Below, piece by piece: positions 42,029 through 50,654 of a stretch of 64,000 bases of DNA. The first letter of the stretch is position 1, and each line of letters begins with the position of its first letter. The position numbers and the translations under genes were made by a program. The stretch is taken from the NCBI RefSeq assembly GCF_030680185.1, contig NZ_JAUXVZ010000062.1, positions 1 to 64,000 on the forward strand. The letters are read 5' to 3'. Origin of the DNA: Phenylobacterium sp. (GTDB taxonomy: Bacteria > Pseudomonadota > Alphaproteobacteria > Caulobacterales > Caulobacteraceae). The notes beneath the pieces are model-generated. The model made no database searches, was not told the DNA's origin, and worked only from the letters and a program-made list of their open reading frames with translations.

Positions 42029-42919
42029 TCAGGTCTCGTCGGGCCAGGGACCGCCCAGTTGGCAACGGCGCACCCACCAGTCGGGGCGCAAGCTCTCCAG
42101 GCGCTCGGCCAGTTGTTCGGCTTCGATGTCGCTGGCGCAGAGGGCGAAGCAGGTGGCGCCAGACCCCGACATGCGGGCCAGCAAGACTTCGGGCTCGGCG
42201 GCGAGATCGGCCAGGACGTCACCGATCTGGGGCGCGATCGAGATGGCCGCCGCCTCAAGATCATTGCGCTGCAGGCTGAGCCAGCCGGCCAATTCCTCGA
42301 CGCTCTCGAAGGCGTCCGGCATGGGCGGGGGGGAGACCTCGCCGAAGACGCCCAGGGCGTCAAACTGGCCGTAGACCGCGGCGGTGGAGGCCGGAACCCC
42401 CGGATTGATCAAGACCGCAGGACAGGGCGGCAGGCCAGGCGCCGGCGTCAGCACCTCCCCGCGTCCCTCGGCCAGGACCGGCGCGCCCCACAGACAGGCC
42501 GCCCCGTCGGCGCCCAGGCCCGCAGCGACAGCCTGCAGCGCCTGGTCGGGCATGTCCGGCGCCCAGGCCGCCCGCAGGAGCCGCAGGGCCGCCCCGGCGT
42601 CGCTGGAGCCGCCACCCACGCCTGCCGCCACGGGCAAGGCCTTGTCCAGGATCAGGCCGACCGGCGGCCGGGGCCCCCGCTGGGCGGCCAGCAAGGCGTT
42701 GGCCGCCCGCACCACAAGATTGTCCCCTCCCCCCGCAAGATCTGCCGCAAAGGGGCCGGTGAGTCGGAACTCGGGGGCGTCAGCGGGCGTCAGGGAGAGG
42801 CGATCGCCCACATCGGCGAAGGCCAGCAACGAACTCAGCGGATGATAGCCGTCGTCGCCGGGCGCGCCGACATGCAGGAAGAGATTGACCTTGGCCGGCG
42901 CAAAGGCCTGTCCGAACAT
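42029..42919 (-). CDS. ispE: 4-diphosphocytidyl-2-C-methyl-D-erythritol kinase
   Basis: 296 aa. A GHMP kinase of the MEP isoprenoid pathway, phosphorylating the 2-hydroxyl of CDP-methylerythritol. The N-terminal FAPAKVNLFLHVG and the ATP-binding KALPVAAGVGGGSSDAGAAL are clear, and the C-terminal ARMSGSGATCFAL loop is present. It is the last gene of a minus-strand series: ETF-QO, TPR lipoprotein, ispE, with 12 nt between the last two. Confidence 0.96.
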   Translation of the reverse strand: MFGQAFAPAKVNLFLHVGAPGDDGYHPLSSLLAFADVGDRLSLTPADAPEFRLTGPFAADLAGGGDNLVVRAANALLAAQRGPRPPVGLILDKALPVAAGVGGGSSDAGAALRLLRAAWAPDMPDQALQAVAAGLGADGAACLWGAPVLAEGRGEVLTPAPGLPPCPAVLINPGVPASTAAVYGQFDALGVFGEVSPPPMPDAFESVEELAGWLSLQRNDLEAAAISIAPQIGDVLADLAAEPEVLLARMSGSGATCFALCASDIEAEQLAERLESLRPDWWVRRCQLGGPWPDET

Positions 42920-42931
42920 GACCGAGCCGCC

Positions 42932-44647
42932 CTAGCGAACCAGGGGTTGCGGCGCCGGATCGGCGACGGCCTCGCCCGCGGCGGCGATCTTGGGCTGTGG
43001 TCCCAGCCCGGATTCCAGCTTGGCCTCGGCGTCCTGGCGCATGCGTGCGTCGGGCTCCAGCGTCAGGACCCGCCGCCATTGGAAGACGGCCTCGTCCCGA
43101 CGCCCGACCTGCCAGTAGGCGTCGCCAAGATGGTTGTTGACCTCGGGATCGCCGGCCTCGAGCTCAACCGCCTCTTCGAGGATTTCGACGGCCTTGTCAT
43201 ACTGGCCGAGGCGGTAATAGCCCCAGCCCAGGCTGTCGACCATGGCGCCGGAACGCGGATTGGCGTCCACCGCCATCTGCACCATGGCCAGGGCCTCTTC
43301 CAGGCGCTCGCCCCGGTCGATCCAGCCATAGGCCAGATAGTTCAGGATGTCGGGCTCATTGGGATTGAGCTCCAGAGCCGCCGACAGATCAGCCTCGGCC
43401 TTGGGCCAGTCCCCCAGGCGCTCATAGGCCGCGCCCCGGGCGAACAGAAGCCGCCAGTCGGGCGTCGGGCTGGCCGCGATCAACTGGTCCAGGGGCGCAA
43501 TGGCCTCGGCGTATTTCTCGTTGGTCCGCAGCAGGTCGGCCAGGGTGAGCAGGGCCACGGGATCACCCTGGCTGGCGTTGGCCCGGGCGATCTCGAGGGC
43601 GCGCTCGGTGTCGTCGGCGCCCTGATAGCTCCAGGCCAGCTTGCTCTGGGCGGTGGCGTATTCGGGCTGACCTGGCTTCACCCGCAGGTAAGCGGCGCGC
43701 GCCGCCTCGAGGTCTCCGGCGGCGCCCATCAGGTCGCCGACCATCATCCAGGCGTCCACGCGATCCGGATCCAGACGCAGGGCCAGCCGCACATAGGCCA
43801 AAGCGAACTGGCTCTGACGGGCGGCCAGCATGGCGGCGGCCGGGGTCAGGATGGCCTCGGCGGCGCCTTGCCGAACAGTCGGCGGCGGCGGCGGACTGCG
43901 GCGCGCGAGCGCCCTGGCGCGCGCCTCGTTGAGGGCGGTGTCGCGGGGGTAGTTCGCCAGGGCGCGATCATAGAGCGCCACGGCGTCATCGCGCCGTCCC
44001 CGGCGCTCCAGGAACGCCCCATGGGCGATCACCAGCATCGGTGCGGCCTCGGCGCCTTCGGTCAGCGCCTTGAAGTCGGTTTCGGCCTCGTCATAGCGCC
44101 GCGCACGCTCGAACTGATAGGCCTGCCCCAACATACCGAAATACTGCACCAGTCGATCACCGGGCACGTCAGGCCTGCGGATCGCCGCCTGCTGGTCGCC
44201 GGCCGCCGCAGCCGCCCAGGGCGTCAGCAGGGCCGCGGCCGTGCGATGGGGGAAGCCGATCTCCTGCTCGGTCAACAGGGTGTAGGATTCAGCGCCCTTG
44301 CCGTCGGCCAGGGCCTCGACGGCGCGCACCAGCCGTCCGAGACGCTTGGCACCCTCCGACGCGCTTTCATCGACAGGGGCGATCGCCGCGGCGCGCTCGA
44401 TCTCGCCGCTCAGCACGGCGGCGGTGAAGGCGCGTTCGGCCAGCAGGCCGGGCTGCGCGCTCACATCGGCGGCGCGGTCGAAATAGGCCGCCGCCTGACG
44501 GCTCTCGCCGTCATTGAGCGCCGCCTGCCCCGCCAGGAAGAGCCCATAGGAGGAGCGATCCGGCAGGCCCGCGCCGGGCGGGGCCGCGCTCGCGCAGGCG
44601 GCGAGAAGGAACAGGGGGACCGTCACGGTCAGGGATCGAAGACGCAT
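42932..44647 (-). CDS. TPR-repeat lipoprotein
   Basis: 571 aa from ATG 44647 (preceded by TAGGGGG). A lipobox (LLAACAS) gives a lipid-anchored envelope protein. The remainder is tetratricopeptide repeats, clearest in the C-terminal half (DWRLLFARGAAYERLGDWPK then AEADLSAALELNPNEPDILN and YLAYGWIDRGERLEEALAMV). Such proteins are scaffolds, here in the outer membrane or periplasm. The linkage to ispE and ETF-QO appears conserved in Caulobacterales but gives no functional hint. Confidence 0.85.
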   Translation of the reverse strand: MRLRSLTVTVPLFLLAACASAAPPGAGLPDRSSYGLFLAGQAALNDGESRQAAAYFDRAADVSAQPGLLAERAFTAAVLSGEIERAAAIAPVDESASEGAKRLGRLVRAVEALADGKGAESYTLLTEQEIGFPHRTAAALLTPWAAAAAGDQQAAIRRPDVPGDRLVQYFGMLGQAYQFERARRYDEAETDFKALTEGAEAAPMLVIAHGAFLERRGRRDDAVALYDRALANYPRDTALNEARARALARRSPPPPPTVRQGAAEAILTPAAAMLAARQSQFALAYVRLALRLDPDRVDAWMMVGDLMGAAGDLEAARAAYLRVKPGQPEYATAQSKLAWSYQGADDTERALEIARANASQGDPVALLTLADLLRTNEKYAEAIAPLDQLIAASPTPDWRLLFARGAAYERLGDWPKAEADLSAALELNPNEPDILNYLAYGWIDRGERLEEALAMVQMAVDANPRSGAMVDSLGWGYYRLGQYDKAVEILEEAVELEAGDPEVNNHLGDAYWQVGRRDEAVFQWRRVLTLEPDARMRQDAEAKLESGLGPQPKIAAAGEAVADPAPQPLVR

Positions 44648-44693
44648 CCCCCTAGGGTTTCCTTTTCCACGCGCCGCCGCAAGCGCGCGTGCG

Positions 44694-46367
44694 TCACATA
44701 TTCGGATAGTTGGGCCCATCGCCCCCTTGGGGGGTCGTCCAGACGATATTCTGCGACGGATCCTTGATATCGCAGGTCTTGCAGTGAACGCAGTTCTGGA
44801 AGTTGATCTGAAACTTCGGGTTCTGCCCGGCCTCGTCGTAGAGCACCTCGTAGACGCCCGCCGGGCAATAGAGGCGCGCCGGTTCGCCAAACCTCGGCAG
44901 GTTCACCTCGATCGGCACCGACGGATCCTTGAGCCGCAGGTGGGCCGGCTGGTTCTCATCGTGGTTGGTCGCCGACAGGAAGACCGAGGACAGCTTGTCG
45001 AAGCTGATCTCGTTGTCCGGCTTGGGATAGACGATCGGCTTGTAATCCTTGGCCAGGCCGGTGGACTCCGCGTCGGTCTTGCCGTGCTTCATCGTGCCGA
45101 AGATCGAGAAGCCGCCGGTCAGATTGCTGATCGTCATGTCGACGCCGCTGATCATGGTGCCGAGCGCCGTGCCGAACTTGGCGATGATCGGCTTGGTGTT
45201 GCGGACGATCTTCAGTTCCTTGTGGACCCACGAGGCCTTGAAGGCGGTCTCGTACTCGGCCAGCTCGTCGCCCTGGCGGCCGTTCTGGATGGCGGCGAAG
45301 GCGGCCTCGGCGGCCAGCATGCCGGTCTTCATCGCATTGTGGCTGCCCTTGATGCGGGGCACGTTCACAAAGCCAGCCGAGCAGCCGATCAGGGCGCCGC
45401 CGGGGAAGAACAGCTTGGGGATGGACTGCAGGCCGCCCTCGGTGATAGCCCGCGCGCCATAGGCGATGCGCTTGCCGCCTTCCAGATGGGGCCGCACGGC
45501 CGAATGCTGCTTGAAGCGCTGGAACTCGTCGAAGGGCGACAGCCAGGGGTTCTTGTAGTTCAGGTGCACCACGAAGCCGATGGCCACGTAGTTGTCCCCG
45601 AAGTGGTACATGAAGCTGCCGCCGCCGGTCTTGTCGTCCAGCGGCCAACCCAGGGTGTGCTGCACGAGGCCCGGTTGGAACTTGTCGTCGGGAACCTGCC
45701 ACAGCTCCTTGATGCCGATGCCGAACTTCTGGGGCTCCTTGCCCTCGGAAAGGCCGAACTTGGCGATCAGCTGCTTGGCGAGCGAGCCGCGCACGCCCTC
45801 GCCGATGAAGGTGTACTTGGCCAGGAGCTCGACGCCCGGCTGATAGTCGGCGCCCTTGTTCCCGTCCTTGTCGATGCCGAACACGCCGGCGACCACGCCC
45901 CGGACCGCGCCGTTCTCGTCGAACAGCACTTCGGAAGCGGCCATGCCGGGATAGATCTCGACGCCCAGCGCCTCGGCCTGCTGGCCCAGCCAGCGGCAGA
46001 CATTGGCCAGGGAGGCGATGTAGTTGCCGTGGTTCATCATGAACTTCGGCATCGGCAGCCAGGTGATGTCGAGCTCGCCCTGGGGACCGAGATAGATGAA
46101 CTTGTCCTTCTTGACCGGCGTCTCCAGGGGCGCGCCCTGGTCCTTCCAGTCGGGAATCAGTTCGTTCATGGCGATGGGATCGATCACCGCGCCCGACAGG
46201 ATGTGGGCGCCGACCTCGGAGCCCTTTTCCAGAACGGCCACGTTGAGTTCGGCGCCGGCCTCGGCGGCCAGCTGCTTGAGACGGATCGCAGCTGAAAGAC
46301 CCGCAGGCCCGCCCCCGACGATGACGACGTCGTACTCCATGGACTCGCGTTCGACGTCTTCGCTCAT
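44694..46367 (-). CDS. electron transfer flavoprotein-ubiquinone oxidoreductase
   Basis: 557 aa. The enzyme passes electrons from acyl-CoA and amino-acid dehydrogenases, via ETF, to the quinone pool. The FAD site is YDVVIVGGGPAGLSAAIRLK, the ubiquinone/FAD region includes HTLGWPLDDKTGGGSFMYHF, and the 4Fe-4S cluster ligands are in CPAGVYEV and NCVHCKTCDIKDPSQNIVWT at the C-terminus. Start ATG 46367. The divergent UDG gene starts 145 nt upstream. Confidence 0.97.
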   Translation of the reverse strand: MSEDVERESMEYDVVIVGGGPAGLSAAIRLKQLAAEAGAELNVAVLEKGSEVGAHILSGAVIDPIAMNELIPDWKDQGAPLETPVKKDKFIYLGPQGELDITWLPMPKFMMNHGNYIASLANVCRWLGQQAEALGVEIYPGMAASEVLFDENGAVRGVVAGVFGIDKDGNKGADYQPGVELLAKYTFIGEGVRGSLAKQLIAKFGLSEGKEPQKFGIGIKELWQVPDDKFQPGLVQHTLGWPLDDKTGGGSFMYHFGDNYVAIGFVVHLNYKNPWLSPFDEFQRFKQHSAVRPHLEGGKRIAYGARAITEGGLQSIPKLFFPGGALIGCSAGFVNVPRIKGSHNAMKTGMLAAEAAFAAIQNGRQGDELAEYETAFKASWVHKELKIVRNTKPIIAKFGTALGTMISGVDMTISNLTGGFSIFGTMKHGKTDAESTGLAKDYKPIVYPKPDNEISFDKLSSVFLSATNHDENQPAHLRLKDPSVPIEVNLPRFGEPARLYCPAGVYEVLYDEAGQNPKFQINFQNCVHCKTCDIKDPSQNIVWTTPQGGDGPNYPNM

Positions 46368-46511
46368 TATCCCCTCACACTCCTCTTGTCGGTCGGTCGC
46401 GGGCCCCTCACCCTCGCCGACGACGTTGATCCTTTGCGCGTCTTATCGGAAGGTCGGCCCCGCGCGGTCAAGGACAAACCCCGCGAATCTCAAGGATTTC
46501 GACGTCTAAGT

Positions 46512-47351
46512 ATGGACCAGACCGCCGCTCCGGCCCCACAGATCCTGATCGAAAGCCTGCTCGCCTTCTGGGCCGACGCCGGGGTTGATTGCCTTTACCA
46601 GGACGAGGCGATCGACCGGATCGCCGCAGGGTTGACCCTGCCCCCGCGCCGCGCCGAACCTTCGCCAGCGCCGATGACGGCGGCCGCCGCAGGCCCAGCC
46701 AGCGCCGACGCCGCCAAGGTCCAGGCGGACGATGCGATCGTCCTGGCCCGCCGCCTGGCGGCTGAAGCCAAGGACCTGACCGAACTTGCCGCCGCCATCG
46801 CCGCCTTCGAGGGCTGCGGCCTGCGCTATGCGGGCGCGGCCCGACAGGCCGTCTTCAACCGCGGCCCCAGCGACGCGCCAGTGATGATCATCGGCGAAGG
46901 CCCCGGCGAGGAAGAGGACGTCCGCGGCGAGCCCTTCGTCGGGCGCGCCGGCCAGCTCCTGGACCGCATGATCGCCGCGGCCGGCCTGACCGACCGGGTG
47001 TTCATCACCAACACCGTCTTCTGGCGTCCCCCAGGCAACCGAACCCCGACGCCAGAGGAACAGAAGGTCTGCGCCCCCTTTGTCGAGCGCGCTATCGAGC
47101 TGGTTTCTCCCAAGATTCTGCTGCTGCTGGGGGCCGCCTCGGCCAAGGCGATGCTGAAGCGCGAAGAGGGCATTCTGGCCATGCGGGGCCGCTGGTTCGA
47201 GTGGCGGTCTACGGACGAAAGCCTCGAACTGCCTGCCATGCCGACTCTTCACCCGGCCTTTCTGCTTCGTCAGCCAGCAGCCAAGAAGAAAGCGTGGAGC
47301 GATCTCGTCTCATTGGTGCAGAGGCTTGATCGGCCGGACCGGCCCCACTAG
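46512..47351 (+). CDS. uracil-DNA glycosylase, family-4-like
   Basis: 279 aa. UDG motifs are present: motif A in GEGPGEEEDVRGEPFVGRAG and motif B in TLHPAFLLRQP, with ITNTVFWRPPGNRTPTPEEQ between. Family 4 enzymes hold a 4Fe-4S cluster with four Cys. Here only C102 and C187 remain; the other two positions are Phe99 and Trp171 (CRPPGN becomes WRPPGN). From memory, other alphaproteobacterial members share the Trp. The N-terminal 90 residues are a poorly conserved extension. It probably removes uracil from DNA, but cluster status is open. Confidence 0.88.
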   Translation: MDQTAAPAPQILIESLLAFWADAGVDCLYQDEAIDRIAAGLTLPPRRAEPSPAPMTAAAAGPASADAAKVQADDAIVLARRLAAEAKDLTELAAAIAAFEGCGLRYAGAARQAVFNRGPSDAPVMIIGEGPGEEEDVRGEPFVGRAGQLLDRMIAAAGLTDRVFITNTVFWRPPGNRTPTPEEQKVCAPFVERAIELVSPKILLLLGAASAKAMLKREEGILAMRGRWFEWRSTDESLELPAMPTLHPAFLLRQPAAKKKAWSDLVSLVQRLDRPDRPH

Positions 47352-47420
47352 ACCTTCGCCCGAGCTTCGAGAAAAGGGCCACGGAACCGCTGCGACATGT
47401 CGGCGGACGTGGAAGGTCGT

Positions 47421-49031
47421 ATGACGACATCGACGCGAAGACAGGTCTTCCGCCTGGGCCTTGGCGCTGTGAGCGCCGCCGCGCTCAGCGGCGCGGCCAG
47501 TCACGCCTGGGCGGCGCCCCAGGTGCTTTCACCCTGGGACGTGGCCCGCTATCGCGCTGCCTTCGCGGCCGTGGACCGCGGCGACTTCATCGAAGCCCAG
47601 ATGCAAATGGCCGAGATCAAGGATCGTTCCCTGGCCGGCCACCTCGCCTTCCGTCAGCTCATGCATCCCACCGCCCACACCTCGACCTATGAGGAACTGA
47701 GCAGCTGGCTTGCGGCCCACGCCGACCTGCCGGGCGCCGAGCGGGTCTATGGCCTGGCCATCAAACGCCGTCCGGCAGGCGCCGCGGCCCCGCGCACGCC
47801 TGTGGTCACCGGCCTGGACTGGGGCCGCGTCGAGACCGCCGCCCAGCGCGTCGGCGGCCGACTCAATTCCGATAAGGGCCGGGCGGCGCGCTCAGCCTTC
47901 TATGGCGGCGACCTTACCCGAGGCTACGACCTCGCCGTCGCGTCTGGCGAACGCTGGATCGCCGGCATGTCGGCCTATCGCATGGGCCGCTTCGAGGAGG
48001 CCGAAGGCTTCTTCAGCGCCGTCGCCCGGGACGAGACCGAGGGTGACTGGCTGAAATCCGCCGGCGGCTTCTGGGCGTCCCGCGCCGCCTCCAAGGGCGA
48101 AGAGATCGATCGGGCCAACGCCCACCTGCGGGTGGCCGCCAACCATCCTGGCACCTTCTACGGCATGATCGCCGACCGCCGCCTGGCGCTGGTGGGGGAA
48201 GAGACCGCGCCCGTGCGCCTGTCGCGCCAGGGCGCTCAACTCTTCCGCGCCTCGAGCGCAGGCGCCGATAGCGTCGACATCCTGCGGTTCGCCAAGACCG
48301 ATCCGCGCGCCCACCGCGCCGTGGCGCTCAGCCAGGTGGGCCTGACCCTGGAAGCGGGGCTGGAGCTTCGCGCCGGCCTGACCCTGGCCCGCACCGGGCC
48401 TGAGCGCAGCCGCTGGACCACGCTCGCCCTGGGCCTGAACGCCCCCCTCACCTCCCAGGCCGACCAGGCCGGCCGGCTGCGGACGGCCTTCGCCTATCCG
48501 ACGCCTGTGCTGGAGCCCAAGTGGGGCTTCACCATCGACAAGTCGCTGGTCTACGCCATCGTCAATCAGGAGAGCCGGTTCAACCCTGCCGCGGTCTCCC
48601 CCGCCGGCGCCGTCGGCCTCATGCAGCTGATGCCGGAAGCAGCCGCTCGGGCGGCCGGCGACGACAAGCTGCGCCAGGATATGAGCCCGCTTTTCGATCC
48701 AGGCTTTAACCTGCGCGTCGGCCAGGACTACCTGACCTGGCTCATGGAGCGCGGGGTCGGCTACGACCTGCTCCAGGTGGTGGCGGCATATAATGGCGGC
48801 CCCGGCACGCTGCAGAAGACCGTGGCCATGGTCGGACCCCAGGCCGACAGCCTGCTGGTCATCGAGTGCCTGCCCTCGGTCGAGACCCGCAACTATGTGG
48901 AAAAGGTCGTGGCCGCCTACTGGTCCTATCGCGACCATTTCGGCCAGCCCTCCAGCACCCTGGACGCAGCGGCCCGTGGCGCCCGGATCATCGACGCCCG
49001 CCTCGACTTCGACGGCAAGATGAAGTTCTAG
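47421..49031 (+). CDS. soluble lytic murein transglycosylase (SLT family)
   Basis: 536 aa from ATG 47421, with GGAAGG 5 nt upstream (an earlier in-frame ATG at 47397 lacks one). The N-terminus STRRQVFRLGLGAVSAAALS carries a twin arginine, so export may be by Tat. A helical ring-like domain is followed by the SLT domain: catalytic E384 in VNQESRFNPAAVSPAGAVGL then MQLMPEAA, and AAYNGGPG. It cleaves peptidoglycan glycan strands with formation of 1,6-anhydromuropeptides. Confidence 0.93.
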   Translation: MTTSTRRQVFRLGLGAVSAAALSGAASHAWAAPQVLSPWDVARYRAAFAAVDRGDFIEAQMQMAEIKDRSLAGHLAFRQLMHPTAHTSTYEELSSWLAAHADLPGAERVYGLAIKRRPAGAAAPRTPVVTGLDWGRVETAAQRVGGRLNSDKGRAARSAFYGGDLTRGYDLAVASGERWIAGMSAYRMGRFEEAEGFFSAVARDETEGDWLKSAGGFWASRAASKGEEIDRANAHLRVAANHPGTFYGMIADRRLALVGEETAPVRLSRQGAQLFRASSAGADSVDILRFAKTDPRAHRAVALSQVGLTLEAGLELRAGLTLARTGPERSRWTTLALGLNAPLTSQADQAGRLRTAFAYPTPVLEPKWGFTIDKSLVYAIVNQESRFNPAAVSPAGAVGLMQLMPEAAARAAGDDKLRQDMSPLFDPGFNLRVGQDYLTWLMERGVGYDLLQVVAAYNGGPGTLQKTVAMVGPQADSLLVIECLPSVETRNYVEKVVAAYWSYRDHFGQPSSTLDAAARGARIIDARLDFDGKMKF

Positions 49032-49039
49032 GGTTTTCC

Positions 49040-49498
49040 CTAGCCGAGGCGCACGGCGCCGCGGCCGAACTGCGCCCGCAGCACCCTCAGATCCCCCTGC
49101 GTCCCGCCGAAGTCTCGCGTGCGGATCAACAACCCTGCACTGTTGGCCTGTCGCCGGCCCGCAAACCATCCGCTCTTCAGGGGCGGCAGCAGCAGAGCCG
49201 GCCGGGTGGCGCGGGAGCTGTGATCGGCCACGACCTCGATCCATCGGCTGGGGAATCGCATCTCAGGCGTGACGATCAGCAGCCAGTTGCCCTTGGCGAT
49301 GGCCGCGGCCGCAGCGATCGAGCCCCGCAGCAGGGTCGCGCCGGCGTCTTCGCAAAGCGCCGCGGTCGCCGCATCGGAATCGCCATCGGCCACGATGACT
49401 TCGCGCACCAGCCCTTCCACAGCCGCCGGCACCAGGGCGGCGAGCAGGCCGGCGAGGGCCTCGGCGGAATCATGGGCAGGCACGATGACAGTGATCAT
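49040..49498 (-). CDS. short glycosyltransferase-2-like protein
   Basis: 152 aa. It begins like a GT2 enzyme (MITVIVPAHDSAEALAGLLA then REVIVADGDSDAAT), giving a nucleotide-sugar-binding half, and continues with AIAKGNWLLIVTPEMRFPSR. It then ends about where the acceptor domain should begin, so it is well below the 220+ residues usual for GT2. It may be a truncated remnant or a real short family. It converges with the transglycosylase gene, 8 nt apart. Confidence 0.75.
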   Translation of the reverse strand: MITVIVPAHDSAEALAGLLAALVPAAVEGLVREVIVADGDSDAATAALCEDAGATLLRGSIAAAAAIAKGNWLLIVTPEMRFPSRWIEVVADHSSRATRPALLLPPLKSGWFAGRRQANSAGLLIRTRDFGGTQGDLRVLRAQFGRGAVRLG

Positions 49499-49577
49499 GG
49501 CGCCAAAGGCGGCGCTTCGGCGGCCGGGTCAATACTGTTCTTGTTATGTTCCATTCGGGCCGCTAGTTTGTGGCGCC

Positions 49578-50654
49578 ATGGTCACCTTCACTCAGCAGAT
49601 CCGCGGCCGCGGCGCGCGCACCAATGCCAGCGGGCGTTTCGAGAGCCAGCAGCGCGAAGCCTTCGATGACGGCTGGACCGCAGACGACGAAGCGCCAATG
49701 CCGCTTCGCACCCATGTCCTGCCGGACAAGGCCAGGACGATCATCGCCCGCAACACCAGCCCTGATGTGGGCTTCGACCGCTCGATCAATCCCTATCGGG
49801 GCTGCGAGCACGGCTGCATCTACTGCTACGCCCGGCCCGCCCACGCCTTTCTTGGCCTTTCGCCCGGGCTGGATTTCGAGAGCCGGCTGTTCTTCAAGCC
49901 GGACGCCGCCGCCCTGCTGGAAAAGGAGCTGTCGGCGCCGCGCTATGAGCCCCGGGTCATCCATATCGGCGGCGACACCGATCCCTATCAGCCCATCGAA
50001 CGCCAGCAGCGGGTGACCCGCCAGGTGCTGGAGGTGCTGCAGCGGTTCAGCCACCCCTTCACCATCATCACCAAGTCCGCCCTGATCCTGCGGGACGCCG
50101 ACATCCTGGGCGAGATGGCGTCACGGGGCCTGACGCGGGTCGCCATCTCGATCACCACCCTCGACCGCAAGCTGGCCCGCAGCATGGAGCCCCGCGCCGC
50201 CACGCCGGAGCGGCGGCTGGCTGCGGTGGAAGGCCTGGCGAGGGCCGGCGTGCCGGTGGTGGTGATGTTCGCTCCGGCCATCCCCAGCCTGAACGACCAC
50301 GAGATGGAAGCGGTGCTGGAGCGCAGCGCCCAGGCTGGCGCTGTGGGCGCCGGCTATGTCGCCCTGCGCCTGCCCCTGGAGATCAAGGACCTGTTCGAGG
50401 AATGGCTGGCCACCGATCATCCCGACCGTGCGGCCCGGGTGATGTCGCTGGTGCGCCAGATGCGCGGCGGCAAGGCCTATGACGCCACCTTCGGCGCCCG
50501 GATGAAGGGCCAGGGTCCGGTGGCCCAGATGATGGGCCAGAGGTTCCGGGCGGCGCGCCGGCGTTATGGCCTCGACCAGACCCTGCCCGACCTCGACCTA
50601 TCGGCCTTCAAGGTCCCGCCCCGCGTCGGCGATCAGGTGGATCTGTTCGGCTGA
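49578..50654 (+). CDS. PA0069-family radical SAM protein
   Basis: 358 aa from ATG 49578; a longer frame upstream is probably non-coding. The radical SAM cluster motif is CEHGCIYCYARP (C76, C80, C83). It is preceded by the family-typical IRGRGARTNASGRFE and followed by IHIGGDTDPYQPIERQQRVT and the later TIITKSALILRD. The family resembles SplB-like enzymes but its reaction is unknown. The stop abuts the convergent methyltransferase gene with no gap. Confidence 0.92.
   Translation: MVTFTQQIRGRGARTNASGRFESQQREAFDDGWTADDEAPMPLRTHVLPDKARTIIARNTSPDVGFDRSINPYRGCEHGCIYCYARPAHAFLGLSPGLDFESRLFFKPDAAALLEKELSAPRYEPRVIHIGGDTDPYQPIERQQRVTRQVLEVLQRFSHPFTIITKSALILRDADILGEMASRGLTRVAISITTLDRKLARSMEPRAATPERRLAAVEGLARAGVPVVVMFAPAIPSLNDHEMEAVLERSAQAGAVGAGYVALRLPLEIKDLFEEWLATDHPDRAARVMSLVRQMRGGKAYDATFGARMKGQGPVAQMMGQRFRAARRRYGLDQTLPDLDLSAFKVPPRVGDQVDLFG

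Noticed and set aside
42059..44767. Long + strand frame opposite ispE and the TPR lipoprotein gene
   Set aside because: Covers two well-supported minus-strand genes; no homology-like motif.
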